Assembly: GCF_009697225.1 (NCBI RefSeq)
Contig: NZ_WIND01000004.1
Coordinates: forward strand, 141,065-205,064
Direction of reading: 5' to 3'
Length of the DNA stretch: 64,000 nt
Source: Halovulum marinum
GTDB taxonomy: Bacteria; Pseudomonadota; Alphaproteobacteria; Rhodobacterales; Rhodobacteraceae
Position 1 is the stretch's first letter. Each line of letters opens with the position of its first letter. This document shows positions 41,650-50,398 of this stretch, piece after piece. The position numbers and the translations under genes are program-made. The notes beneath the pieces are model-generated. The model made no database searches. It saw only the letters and a list, made by a program, of their open reading frames with translations, and was not told the DNA's origin.

Positions 41650-43638
41650 ATGAGCGGACATCGCGACGACCCTTGGATCTTTCGCACCTATGCCGGGCAC
41701 TCGACCGCGCGGGACTCGAACGCGCTTTACCGCTCGAACCTCGGACGCGGGCAGACCGGGCTGTCGGTGGCGTTCGACCTGCCGACGCAGACCGGCTATG
41801 ACAGCGACCACCCGCTGGCGCGCGGCGAGGTCGGCAAGGTCGGCGTGCCGGTCGGCCATCTGGGCGACATGCGCGCGCTGTTCGACCAGATCCCGCTGGA
41901 GCGGATGAACACCTCGATGACGATCAACGCGACGGCGCCCTGGCTGCTGGCGCTCTATGTCGCGCTGGCCGAGGAGCGCGGCATCGATCCGGCCAGCCTG
42001 ACCGGCACGGTGCAGAACGACATCGTCAAGGAATACCTGTCGCGCGGAACCTACATCTTCCCGCCGGCGCCCTCGCTGCGGCTGATCGGCGACGTGGCCG
42101 AATATTGCTATCGCCATGTGCCGCGCTGGAACCCGATGAACGTCTGCTCCTACCACCTGCAGGAGGCCGGCGCGACGCCCGAGCAGGAGCTGGCCTATGC
42201 GCTGGCCACCGCCATCGCGGTGCTGGACCAGGTGCAGGACCAGGTTCCGGCGGGCGATTTCCCGCGCGTGGTGGGCCGGATCTCGTTCTTCGTGAATGCC
42301 GGCATCCGCTTCGTCACCGAACTGTGCAAGATGCGCGCCTTCACCGAGCTGTGGGACGAGATCTGCCAGCGGCGCTACGGCGTCGCGGAGCCGAAATACC
42401 GCCGCTTCCGCTATGGCGTGCAGGTGAACAGCCTGGGCCTGACCGAGCAGCAGCCCGAGAACAACGTGCCCCGCATCCTGATCGAGATGCTGGCCGTCAC
42501 CCTGTCGAAGAACGCCCGCGCCCGCGCCGTGCAGCTGCCCGCCTGGAACGAGGCGCTGGGCCTGCCCCGGCCCTGGGACCAGCAGTGGTCGCTGCGCATG
42601 CAGCAGATCCTGGCCTACGAGACCGACCTGCTGGAATACGGCGACCTGTTCGACGGCAACCCGGCCGTCGCGGCGAAGGTCGAGACGCTGAAGCAGGCCG
42701 CGCGCGAGGAACTGCGCGCCATCGACCGGATGGGCGGCGCGGTCGCCGCCATTTCGTACATGAAGACGCAGCTGGTGGCCTCGAACGCCGCGCGGCTGGC
42801 GCGCATCGAACGCGGCGAGACCACCGTCGTCGGCGTCAACCGGTTCGCGGACGGCGAACCCGGCCCGCTGACCGCCGGCGGCAACGGCATCCTGGTCGTC
42901 GATCCGGCGGTCGAGGCCGCGCAGGTGGCGGCGCTGAACGACTGGCGCCAGGCCCGCGACGACGCCGCCGTGCAGGCGGCGCTCCGGGCGCTGTCGGCCA
43001 CCGCGAAGCGGGGCGAGAACATCATGCCGGCGTCGATCGCGGCGGCGAAGGCGGGCGTCACCACCGGCGAATGGGGCGCGGCGATGCGCGCCGCCTTCGG
43101 CGAGTACCGCGCGCCCACCGGCGTGGCCGCCGCGCCCTCGAACGCGACCGAGGGGCTGGACGACACCCGCGCCGCGGTGGCGTCGGCCGCCGGCCCGGTC
43201 GGCGGGCAGATCCGCCTGCTGATCGGCAAGCCGGGGCTCGACGGGCATTCCAACGGCGCCGAGCAGATCGCGGTGCGCGCCCGCGACTGCGGCATCAAGG
43301 TGTTCTACGACGGCATCCGCCTGACCCCCGAGGCGATCGCCGAGGCCGCGCTGGAACACGCCGTACACGTCGTCGGGCTGTCGGTGCTCTCGGGCTCGCA
43401 CCTGCCGCTGGTCGAGGAGGTGCTGGAGCGGCTCTCGGTCGCCGGACGGCGGGACCTGCCGGTGATCCTGGGCGGGATCATCCCGCCCGCCGACATGCCG
43501 CGCCTGCACGCGCTGGGCGTCAGCCGCATCTACACGCCCAAGGATTTCGACCTGAACCGCATCGTGCTGGACATCGCCGCGCTGGCGTGCGCCGGCGCGG
43601 GCACCGGTGCGGCGGCAGGGGCTCTTGCAATCGGGTGA
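41650..43638 (+). CDS. ecm: (2R)-ethylmalonyl-CoA mutase, B12-dependent
   Basis: Converts ethylmalonyl-CoA to methylsuccinyl-CoA using adenosylcobalamin. The 662-residue single-chain mutase begins RTYAGHSTARDSNALYRSNL, a start characteristic of Ecm rather than methylmalonyl-CoA mutase. It has the substrate barrel (GLSVAFDLPTQTGYDSDHP, TAPWLLALYVALAEERGI) and a C-terminal cobalamin domain with D-x-H-x-x-G at Asp531-His533-Gly536, SVLSGSH and GGIIPPAD. Start ATG at 41650 has GGAG nine bases upstream. No cobalamin riboswitch was seen in the 138-base divergent region. Isobutyryl-CoA mutase is excluded by the single-chain layout and the ccrA neighbour. Confidence 0.95.
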   Translation: MSGHRDDPWIFRTYAGHSTARDSNALYRSNLGRGQTGLSVAFDLPTQTGYDSDHPLARGEVGKVGVPVGHLGDMRALFDQIPLERMNTSMTINATAPWLLALYVALAEERGIDPASLTGTVQNDIVKEYLSRGTYIFPPAPSLRLIGDVAEYCYRHVPRWNPMNVCSYHLQEAGATPEQELAYALATAIAVLDQVQDQVPAGDFPRVVGRISFFVNAGIRFVTELCKMRAFTELWDEICQRRYGVAEPKYRRFRYGVQVNSLGLTEQQPENNVPRILIEMLAVTLSKNARARAVQLPAWNEALGLPRPWDQQWSLRMQQILAYETDLLEYGDLFDGNPAVAAKVETLKQAAREELRAIDRMGGAVAAISYMKTQLVASNAARLARIERGETTVVGVNRFADGEPGPLTAGGNGILVVDPAVEAAQVAALNDWRQARDDAAVQAALRALSATAKRGENIMPASIAAAKAGVTTGEWGAAMRAAFGEYRAPTGVAAAPSNATEGLDDTRAAVASAAGPVGGQIRLLIGKPGLDGHSNGAEQIAVRARDCGIKVFYDGIRLTPEAIAEAALEHAVHVVGLSVLSGSHLPLVEEVLERLSVAGRRDLPVILGGIIPPADMPRLHALGVSRIYTPKDFDLNRIVLDIAALACAGAGTGAAAGALAIG

Positions 43639-43721
43639 AACTTTCGGGAAACCGCTGTAGACGCGGGACGCCGGGCGCCGGCATTCTGCGCGCAGCAGCG
43701 GGAAGACGGGGATTCACCACC

Positions 43722-44420
43722 ATGATGATCATGACCGAGCTGAAGCTCGCGTTCATCCACATCTACAAGACGGGCGGAACCTCTCTGACCCACATCCTGG
43801 CGCCGCACACCGACCCCGCGTTCCGCGAGGGCCAGACGCGCGAGCGCGGCGACGGCTTTCAGGGCACCTGGCATTTCCGCGGCGTGCAGCACGCGAAGTT
43901 CAACTCCGCCGCCGGCGGCTTCCCGCCCCGGCTTCGGGACAAGGTCGACAACTGGCGCTTCCTGGCCGTGGTCCGCGACCCCTACAGCTGGAGCCATTCG
44001 GTCTACAAGGAGTTCTTCGGCCAGGACCGGGGCGGCGTGCGCGGCTCCAGCTTCCTGTTCGGCAAGGTCAAGCCCGAGCGCACGCTCGAGGACTTCTACG
44101 AGTTCGTGCGCGACTTCATGCCCGGCTACTCGCACGAGATCGGCCTGGGCACCCAGACCAGCTTCGTGCGCGGCATCCCGCGCGAGCAGCTGCACCTGAT
44201 CCGGTTCGAGAACTACGAGGCGGACGTCCGCCGCGTGCTGCCCGAACTTGGTATCGAGGTCGACGACCTGCCGCACGACCTGAACCGCGGCCAGAAGAAG
44301 CGGCGCGAGGCCGAGGCGCTGCTGCGCAGTCCCGAACACGTCGCCTTCGTCAACGAGGTCTACGCCGAGGATTTCCGCAGCTTCGGCTACGAGATGGTCG
44401 ACCCTCAGCGCGCCGGATAG
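43722..44420 (+). CDS. Sulfotransferase-like protein 1 (PAPS-type P-loop)
   Basis: The 232-residue product opens FIHIYKTGGTSLTHIL, the 5'-phosphosulfate-binding loop of the sulfotransferase superfamily (K-T-G-G-T-S), and VVRDPYSWSHSVYKEF matches the 3'-phosphate-binding R-D-P segment. LIRFENYEADV resembles the family's middle strand. No signal peptide or membrane helix: soluble. The acceptor is unknown; glycan or lipid sulfation is typical. Start could also be the ATG at 43731. It follows ecm by 83 bases and converges on sulfotransferase-like gene 2 with a 16-base overlap. Confidence 0.78.
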   Translation: MMIMTELKLAFIHIYKTGGTSLTHILAPHTDPAFREGQTRERGDGFQGTWHFRGVQHAKFNSAAGGFPPRLRDKVDNWRFLAVVRDPYSWSHSVYKEFFGQDRGGVRGSSFLFGKVKPERTLEDFYEFVRDFMPGYSHEIGLGTQTSFVRGIPREQLHLIRFENYEADVRRVLPELGIEVDDLPHDLNRGQKKRREAEALLRSPEHVAFVNEVYAEDFRSFGYEMVDPQRAG

Positions 44421-45136
44421 CCCAGCACGTCGCGGTGGAACCATTCCAGCGCGGCGACCCGGGCACGCAGATCCGGCGATACCCGGCTCCAGCAGATCGC
44501 GCCCGACCGGTCCGAGGCGTTCAGCCGCTCGGGCGCGTCCAGCTCGGCCAGCGCGGCGTCGGGAAATCTCAGATGGCGGCGCAGCGGGCCGTCGACCAGC
44601 ACGGCAAGATCGGCGTTCAGCGTCTCCTGGCGCAGCACCGCGCGCGGCAGCCCGCCGCGCCGGTAGGCGCCGGCGATCGCGCGCGCGCTGCGGAACCGCG
44701 GCAGCCGCGAGCGCGCCCGCGGCAGCGTCAGCCGCAGAAAGCGCAGCCCCATGATCCCCAGATGCGGCGAGTGCAGCCCCGCCATCGACGGCGGCAGCAC
44801 CGTCAGGCGGCCGTCCCCGCAGAGCACGTCCAGCCAGTGCTCGAAACCGGCCTGCGTGCCGTCATAGCTGCCGGTCAGCGGCGCGCCGATCCGGTCCAGG
44901 TGGTTGCGGAACACGCCCTTGCCCTCGCACCCGAAGGTGTACAGCGACAGGTACTGGTCGAACGGATCGCGCGCCGAGGCGAAATAGTACTTCCGCCAGC
45001 GGTGCGCGTACTTCGGCGGCCGGTGCTTGGCGTCGCCGACCGGCGCGGCCCCGGCGTGCCGCGCCAGGAAGGCGCGAACGAAGGTCGAGCCGGTCTTTTC
45101 GACGTCGAGATAGCAGAAACGGCGGTATTCGAGCAT
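44405..45136 (-). CDS. Sulfotransferase-like protein 2
   Basis: A 243-residue protein with CYLDVEKTGSTFVRAFL (5'-loop, E-K-T-G-S-T) and FASARDPFDQYLSLYTFG (R-D-P 3'-phosphate segment). The middle and C-terminal parts are divergent. It starts 24 bases after the sdhB stop on the same strand, so it is probably the last gene of the sdh transcript. It shares only the motif regions with gene 1, so the two are not a recent duplicate. The function is not known. Confidence 0.72.
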   Translation of the reverse strand: MLEYRRFCYLDVEKTGSTFVRAFLARHAGAAPVGDAKHRPPKYAHRWRKYYFASARDPFDQYLSLYTFGCEGKGVFRNHLDRIGAPLTGSYDGTQAGFEHWLDVLCGDGRLTVLPPSMAGLHSPHLGIMGLRFLRLTLPRARSRLPRFRSARAIAGAYRRGGLPRAVLRQETLNADLAVLVDGPLRRHLRFPDAALAELDAPERLNASDRSGAICWSRVSPDLRARVAALEWFHRDVLGYPAR

Positions 45137-45160
45137 CTCATCCGCCCGCGCGGGCGCCGC

Positions 45161-45940
45161 TCAGAGCCGGCGCTCCACCAGCTTCTTCTTGATCTCGGCG
45201 ATCGACTTCGCCGGGTTCAGGCCCTTCGGGCAGGTCTTGGTGCAGTTCATGATCGTGTGGCAGCGGTACAGCTTGAACGGATCCTCGAGCTGGTCCAGCC
45301 GCTCGCCCGTCGCCTCGTCGCGGCTGTCCACGATCCAGCGGTGCGCGTGCAGCAGCGCGGCCGGGCCCAGGTAGCGGTCGCCGTTCCACCAGTAGCTGGG
45401 GCACGCGGTCGAGCACGAGGCGCACATGATGCACTCGTACAGCCCGTCCAGCTTGCGGCGGTCCTCGATCGACTGCCGCCATTCCTTCTCGGGGGTGTTC
45501 GACTTCGTTTCCAGCCACGGCATGATGCTGGCGTGCTGGGCGTAGAAATGGGTCAGGTCCGGCACCAGGTCCTTGATCACCGGCATGTGCGGCAGCGGAT
45601 AGATCTTCACCTCGCCCTTCACCTCGTCGATGCCGTAGGTGCAGGCGATGGTGTTGATCCCGTCGATGTTCATCGCGCACGAGCCGCAGATCCCCTCGCG
45701 GCACGAGCGGCGGAAGGTCAGCGTCGGGTCGATCTCGTTCTTGATCTTGATCAGCGCGTCCAGGATCATCGGCCCGCACTGGTCGAGGTCGATGAAATAG
45801 GTGTCGACACGCGGGTTCGCCGCCGTGTCCGGGTCGTAGCGGTAGATCTTGAACGCCTTGATGTTTCTCGCCCCCTCGGGCTTCGGCCAGGTCTTGCCGA
45901 CGGTGATGCGGGAGTTCTTGGGAAGCGTCAGTTCGACCAT
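45161..45940 (-). CDS. sdhB: Succinate dehydrogenase iron-sulfur subunit
   Basis: Carries electrons from the SdhA flavin to ubiquinone. In 259 residues all three clusters are encoded: 2Fe-2S ([15 protein letters not shown]...C), 4Fe-4S ([11 protein letters not shown]) and 3Fe-4S ([17 protein letters not shown]). It works on the cytoplasmic side of the inner membrane. Unusually, it is separated from sdhA by three genes (two lipoproteins and sulfotransferase-like 3), though all are on one strand with short gaps. Confidence 0.97.
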   Translation of the reverse strand: MVELTLPKNSRITVGKTWPKPEGARNIKAFKIYRYDPDTAANPRVDTYFIDLDQCGPMILDALIKIKNEIDPTLTFRRSCREGICGSCAMNIDGINTIACTYGIDEVKGEVKIYPLPHMPVIKDLVPDLTHFYAQHASIMPWLETKSNTPEKEWRQSIEDRRKLDGLYECIMCASCSTACPSYWWNGDRYLGPAALLHAHRWIVDSRDEATGERLDQLEDPFKLYRCHTIMNCTKTCPKGLNPAKSIAEIKKKLVERRL

Positions 45941-45974
45941 CGTCCGATCCTCGTGTCTTCGTGTCCGTTGCGTC

Positions 45975-46877
45975 TCACAGCCGTTCCGACGCCATCACGT
46001 CGGCATCGACCGGAAACAGGGCGGCCATCGCCGCCATGAATGCCTCGTTTTGCGCCGCCTGCGCAAGGTGTGCGCGATAGCCGGGGTCTGGCATCAGTTC
46101 CATCCAGCGCGACAGGACCCCCAGGCCGTCGGCGTTCCTCAGGTCCTGGAACGACGAGCCGCCGCCGTAGTTGCTGACCCGGCCCAGCCGGTTGTCGCGC
46201 ACCGGCAGACCGAGGGTCTGCAGCAGCGCGGCGCGGTGCGCGGCGGACGCGAACCAGCGATCGTAGCAGACCGGGGTGATCCCCGGCAGCGCGTCCCGGT
46301 GCAGCGCCACCAGCATCCCCTGGTACCGCGCCAGCTGCGTGGCGACGATGCCGTCCGCGGCCTCGGGCGCGCCGCGCGCCTCGGCCCGGCGCCGCTGCAG
46401 CACCAGCAGCGACGCCAGCCAGTTCAGCGGGCTGCGGTAGACCAGCACCTGAAAGTCGATCCGGCCATCGTCGAGCTGCCGCGACAGCCGGCCATCACCC
46501 TCCGGCTCCATCGACGGCACCCAGCGCTCGTAGGACATCAGCAGGAACGGCCCGTCCTCGCCGGTCAGCCGGGCGAGCGCCGGGCCGCAGTCGCCCTGCG
46601 CGCGCATCTTCTGCCGCACCCGGCCGCCATTCACCTCGGCCTCGCCGTGATGCGCCATCGGATCGCGGAACGGCGCGCAGTTGTTCAGGAACACATGGTC
46701 GCGGTGCGGCAGGTTGCGCAGGATCCACTTGATCACCGCGTGGTTGCCGGACCGCGGCAGCCCGTGCACCCGCCCGACGCCGGCGGGCGGCACCGGCAGG
46801 ACCAGCGCCACCGGCGGCCGCGCCGGTCCGGACCGCTCGCGGGCGGACCCGTCGATTCGCGAACCGGTTGCGCCCAC
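45975..46877 (-). CDS. Sulfotransferase-like protein 3
   Basis: The 300-residue product holds [20 protein letters not shown], a P-loop of the sulfotransferase type (P-R-S-G-N-H), and [22 protein letters not shown], equivalent to the 3'-phosphate segment (Y-R-S/D-P). VCYDRWFAS corresponds to the following strand. GTG at 46877 is preferred because ATG at 46922 would overlap the lipoprotein gene; the N-terminus remains uncertain. It is embedded between the sdhA side and sdhB. The acceptor is unknown. Confidence 0.68.
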   Translation of the reverse strand: MGATGSRIDGSARERSGPARPPVALVLPVPPAGVGRVHGLPRSGNHAVIKWILRNLPHRDHVFLNNCAPFRDPMAHHGEAEVNGGRVRQKMRAQGDCGPALARLTGEDGPFLLMSYERWVPSMEPEGDGRLSRQLDDGRIDFQVLVYRSPLNWLASLLVLQRRRAEARGAPEAADGIVATQLARYQGMLVALHRDALPGITPVCYDRWFASAAHRAALLQTLGLPVRDNRLGRVSNYGGGSSFQDLRNADGLGVLSRWMELMPDPGYRAHLAQAAQNEAFMAAMAALFPVDADVMASERL

Positions 46878-46890
46878 GACCCGGCCCGCC

Positions 46891-47292
46891 CTACAGCGCC
46901 ACGAACTCGCGCAGCGTGCCACCGCCGCGGATGTAGATCAGCGCGTCGCGCCTGGCCGCGTCGGTCAGGCTGTCCCAGATCGCCTGCTCTTCGCGGGTGA
47001 ACGTCACCGTGCCCATGTCGGACAGCGCGTCCGCCGGCGCGACCGACGCCATGCACTGGTTGAACCGCTCCGAGACGTCGATGTCGCGCAGTTGCGCGTT
47101 GATCACGGTGATCTCGACGAACCGCCCCGCCGAGTCCCGCTCCAGCCGCCGGTCGGCGGGCAGGGTCGCGCTGACGCGCTCGTGGCAGACGCGTTCCTGC
47201 TGCGACTGGAAGGCGATCTGCTGCTGCTGCGGCGTCTCGCAGGCGGCCACGACCCCGAGAGACAGCAACAAGGGCAGTGCGAGCGGTTTCAT
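46891..47292 (-). CDS. Lipoprotein B of a paralogous pair in the sdh operon
   Basis: A 133-residue lipoprotein: signal MKPLALPLLLSLGVVAAC with lipobox V-A-A-C18. The mature part is rich in Gln and charged residues, has two further cysteines (VCHERV, NQCMAS) that could bond, and ends EEQAIWDSLTDAARRDALIY then IRGGGTLREFVAL. That C-terminal segment of about 35 residues is shared at about 20 positions with the adjacent lipoprotein A. I know no named family. It is probably held in the periplasm on the inner or outer membrane and cotranscribed with sdhA. Confidence 0.75.
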   Translation of the reverse strand: MKPLALPLLLSLGVVAACETPQQQQIAFQSQQERVCHERVSATLPADRRLERDSAGRFVEITVINAQLRDIDVSERFNQCMASVAPADALSDMGTVTFTREEQAIWDSLTDAARRDALIYIRGGGTLREFVAL

Positions 47293-47324
47293 CGGGCGAC
47301 TCCTCGGGCTGCCGGGCGCGCGGC

Positions 47325-47615
47325 TCAGATGGCGACGAACTGCTTCAGCGTGCCGCCGGCGGCGATGTAGTCCGCCGCCTGCCGCTTCGCGGCCGGGGTC
47401 AGGCTGTTCCAGATCACCCGCTCCTCGCCGCTCAGCCCCGCGGGCATCGCGACCCCACCCTGGGCGGTGGCGGTGGCGCTGGCGGTGGCGGTGGCCGAAG
47501 CCGAGGCGGCCGCCGGGTCCGGGCCGCCGTCTCCGGCGGTCTCGGGCAGGGGTTCGCACGCGGCCAGCGTCATCGTGGCGATCGCGCCGGCGGCGACACG
47601 GCTGATGGAATGCAT
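47325..47615 (-). CDS. Lipoprotein A of a paralogous pair in the sdh operon
   Basis: A 96-residue lipoprotein: signal with lipobox L-A-A-C20 (TMTLAACEPLPE), then an Ala/Thr/Ser low-complexity linker (SASATATASATATA) encoded by imperfect GGCGGT hexamer repeats around 47464-47495, then the C-terminal module EERVIWNSLTPAAKRQAADY and IAAGGTLKQFVAI. That module matches lipoprotein B. The layout of anchor, flexible linker and small folded tail suggests a periplasmic domain that touches something near the membrane. The function is unknown. It lies 75 bases after sdhA. Confidence 0.75.
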   Translation of the reverse strand: MHSISRVAAGAIATMTLAACEPLPETAGDGGPDPAAASASATATASATATAQGGVAMPAGLSGEERVIWNSLTPAAKRQAADYIAAGGTLKQFVAI

Positions 47616-47690
47616 CGTCGGTCTTCCTTTCGCGTTGTCCGGTGCGCCGGGGCGCCCGGTATGGCAGATCGGCGCCGGGCGCCCGCCCGG

Positions 47691-49499
47691 TCAGTACACG
47701 CGGGCCTTGGGGGCGATCTTCTGCGGATCGATGCCCCCTGCCTCGGGCTGCGTCAGCGGGTCGAGATGCACCGCGCGGTAGCTCAGCGTCACCGCGTTGT
47801 CCTCGCCGACGGTGGCCAGCGTGTGCTTGCGCCAGGTTTCGTCGTCGCGTTCAGGATAGTCCTCGTGCGCATGAGCGCCACGGCTTTCCTTGCGCGCCTC
47901 GGCCGAGACCACGGTGGTCAGCGCATTCGGCATCAGGTTCGCCAGCTCCAGCGTCTCCATCAGGTCGGTGTTCCAGATCAGCGACCGGTCGTAGACCTTC
48001 AGGTCCGCCATGCCCTGCGCCACCCCGGCCATCCGCTCGACGCCCGATTTCAGCGTCTCGCTGGTGCGGAACACGGCGGCCTCCTCCTGCATGGTCTTCT
48101 GCATGGTCAGGCGCAGCTCGGCGGTGGGGGTGGCGCCATCGGCGTGGCGCAGCCGGTCGAACCGGTCCATCGCCTTCTCGACCGAGGCCGTGTTCAGCGG
48201 CCGGTTGGCGGCCTCGGGGTCCACCACCTCGCCGGCGCGGATCGCCGCGGCGCGGCCGAACACCACCAGGTCGATCAGCGAGTTCGAGCCCAGCCGGTTG
48301 GCGCCGTGCACGCTGGCGCAGCCGGCCTCGCCCACCGCCATCAGGCCGGGCAGCACCCGGTCCTCGTCCTCGGGCGTCGGCGCCAGCACCTCGCCCCAGT
48401 AGTTCGTCGGGATGCCGCCCATGTTGTAGTGCACGGTCGGCAGCACCGGGATCGGCTCCCGGGTCACGTCGACGCCGGCGAAGATCCTGGCGCTTTCCGA
48501 GATCCCCGGCAGACGTTCGGCCAGCGCCTCTTTCGGCAGGTGATCGAGGTGCAGGTGGATGTGGTCCTTCTGATCGCCGACGCCGCGGCCCTCGCGGATC
48601 TCCATGGTCATGCAGCGCGAAACCACGTCGCGCGACGCCAGGTCCTTGTAGGTCGGCGCGTAGCGTTCCATGAACCGCTCGCCTTCCGAGTTGGTCAGAT
48701 AGCCGCCCTCGCCGCGGGCGCCCTCGGTGATCAGGCAGCCGGCGCCGTAGATGCCGGTGGGGTGGAACTGCACGAACTCCATGTCCTGCAGCGGCAGGCC
48801 CTGACGCGCGACCATGCCGCCGCCGTCGCCGGTGCAGGTGTGGGCGCTGGTGGCGCTGAAATAGGCGCGGCCGTAGCCGCCGGTGGCCAGCACCACCATC
48901 TTGGCGTTGAAGCGGTGGATGGTGCCGTCGTCCAGCTTCCACGCGATCACGCCCTGGCACGAGCCGTCCTCGGCCATGATCAGGTCGGTGGCGAAGTACT
49001 CGATGAAGAACTCGGCGTTGTGCTTCAGCGACTGACCGTAGAGCGTGTGCAGGATCGCGTGGCCGGTGCGGTCGGCGGCGGCGCAGGTGCGCTGCACCGG
49101 CGGGCCCTCGCCGAACTCGGTGGTGTGACCGCCGAACGGGCGCTGATAGATCTGGCCCGTCTCGGTGCGGCTGAACGGCACGCCGTAGTGCTCCAGCTCG
49201 TAGACCGCCTTCGGCGCCTCGCGCGCCAGGTATTCCATCGCGTCGGTGTCGCCCAGCCAGTCCGAGCCCTTCACCGTGTCGTACATGTGCCACTGCCAGT
49301 TGTCCGGGCCCATGTTGCCCAGGCTGGCGGCGATGCCGCCCTGCGCCGCGACGGTGTGCGAGCGGGTCGGGAACACCTTGGTGACGCAGGCGGTGCGCAG
49401 CCCCTGCTCGGCCATGCCGAGGGTCGCGCGCAGGCCCGAGCCGCCGGCGCCCACGACCACGACATCATAGGTGTGGTCGACGTATTCGTATGCGGACAT
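47691..49499 (-). CDS. sdhA: Succinate dehydrogenase flavoprotein subunit
   Basis: Oxidises succinate to fumarate with covalent FAD. The 602-residue protein has the dinucleotide fold [23 protein letters not shown]-attachment histidine in [35 protein letters not shown] and the active-site region with [16 protein letters not shown]-terminal [13 protein letters not shown] is typical. It is in the cytoplasmic arm of complex II, directly after sdhD by 21 bases. Confidence 0.97.
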   Translation of the reverse strand: MSAYEYVDHTYDVVVVGAGGSGLRATLGMAEQGLRTACVTKVFPTRSHTVAAQGGIAASLGNMGPDNWQWHMYDTVKGSDWLGDTDAMEYLAREAPKAVYELEHYGVPFSRTETGQIYQRPFGGHTTEFGEGPPVQRTCAAADRTGHAILHTLYGQSLKHNAEFFIEYFATDLIMAEDGSCQGVIAWKLDDGTIHRFNAKMVVLATGGYGRAYFSATSAHTCTGDGGGMVARQGLPLQDMEFVQFHPTGIYGAGCLITEGARGEGGYLTNSEGERFMERYAPTYKDLASRDVVSRCMTMEIREGRGVGDQKDHIHLHLDHLPKEALAERLPGISESARIFAGVDVTREPIPVLPTVHYNMGGIPTNYWGEVLAPTPEDEDRVLPGLMAVGEAGCASVHGANRLGSNSLIDLVVFGRAAAIRAGEVVDPEAANRPLNTASVEKAMDRFDRLRHADGATPTAELRLTMQKTMQEEAAVFRTSETLKSGVERMAGVAQGMADLKVYDRSLIWNTDLMETLELANLMPNALTTVVSAEARKESRGAHAHEDYPERDDETWRKHTLATVGEDNAVTLSYRAVHLDPLTQPEAGGIDPQKIAPKARVY

Positions 49500-49520
49500 G
49501 CCGGGTCGCTCCTTCGGATT

Positions 49521-49892
49521 CTACAGGGCCAGGCGGGCGACGGCGAACAGCGCCACCGCGGCCGCGGCATAGGACAGGCAGGTCATGGCGATGATCCAGG
49601 TCTTGCGGGCGAAGCCGCCGACATAGTCCTCGATCATCACCTTCACGCCGTTCTTGAAGTGCATGAAGCCGACGGCCAGGAACAGCGCCGCGACGATCGC
49701 CGGATAGGGCCGGCCGTAGTAGGCGACGACCTCGGCATGGGGCGCGCCCAGGATCGAACCGAAGCTGAGGATGAACAGCGGCGTCAGGATCGCCAGCGCG
49801 ACCGAGCTGATCGTCATGTTCCAGTGGTCCTCGGTCGCGCCCCCGGCAGAGCCCAGGCCCTCGGCGCGCTTGCGGGCGGTCAGGAATGCCAT
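49521..49892 (-). CDS. sdhD: Succinate dehydrogenase membrane anchor subunit
   Basis: A 123-residue inner-membrane protein with three hydrophobic helices. HWNMTISSVALAILTPLFIL and FMHFKNGVKVMIEDYVGG carry the quinone- and haem-site residues of SdhD (the H-x4-G-x5-D-Y pattern). It is 13 bases after sdhC and 21 before sdhA, in normal sdhCDA order. Confidence 0.93.
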   Translation of the reverse strand: MAFLTARKRAEGLGSAGGATEDHWNMTISSVALAILTPLFILSFGSILGAPHAEVVAYYGRPYPAIVAALFLAVGFMHFKNGVKVMIEDYVGGFARKTWIIAMTCLSYAAAAVALFAVARLAL

Positions 49893-49905
49893 GATCGGAT
49901 CCCCC

Positions 49906-50289
49906 TCAGACGATGATGATGGTGAGCAGGGTCAGCACGACCGCGCCGATGACGGCGGCCTTGCCCAGGGTCTCGGCGGTCTCGATCTCGAGCCCGCGTC
50001 CGGTGTCCCAGTAGAGATGCCGCAGCCCGGCCAGGAAGTGGTACCAGACGCCCAGCAGCGACAGGAACATCACCAGGTCGCCGAACCACGAGGTCAGCAC
50101 GAAGTCGGCCGCGGCGAACGCGCTTTCCGAGGTCGCGGCGGCGATGAACCACCAGACGATCAGCAGGCCGGTGATCAGCAGCGCGTTGCCGGTGATCCGC
50201 GTCAGGATCGAGGTCATCGAGGTCCATTGCGGGCGATAGACCGTCAGGTGCGGGGACAGCGGGCGGTTGCCGCGGTTGACGTCGGCCAT
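49906..50289 (-). CDS. sdhC: Succinate dehydrogenase cytochrome b556 subunit
   Basis: A 127-residue anchor protein: RPLSPHLTVYRPQWTSMTSI is the SdhC N-terminal signature, followed by three helices. The haem-ligand histidine lies in GVWYHFLAGLRHLYWDTG. ATG at 50289 is the start; the longer frame is an extension through the hairpin region. It is preceded by two hairpins that separate it from mch. Confidence 0.95.
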   Translation of the reverse strand: MADVNRGNRPLSPHLTVYRPQWTSMTSILTRITGNALLITGLLIVWWFIAAATSESAFAAADFVLTSWFGDLVMFLSLLGVWYHFLAGLRHLYWDTGRGLEIETAETLGKAAVIGAVVLTLLTIIIV

Positions 50290-50310
50290 GTGCGATCCTT
50301 GTTCCTCAGT

Positions 50311-50385
50311 GCCGTCGCCGCCGGGCAGGCGCCCGGCGCGACGGCGGTTCAACTTCCGGCGCGGGCACGGATTCCGGCCCGCGCC
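50311..50385 (-). other. Two tandem hairpins between mch and sdhC
   Basis: GCCGTCGC/GCCGGGC (50311-50326, one bulged C) pairs with GCCCGGC/GCGACGGC (50331-50345), a 15-bp stem. GGCGCGGGC (50358-50366) pairs with GCCCGCGCC (50377-50385). Neither has a U-tract. Such stems inside an operon often mark processing or partial termination and could set different mRNA levels for mch and sdh. Confidence 0.6.
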
Positions 50386-50398
50386 TGCACGATCTCGC

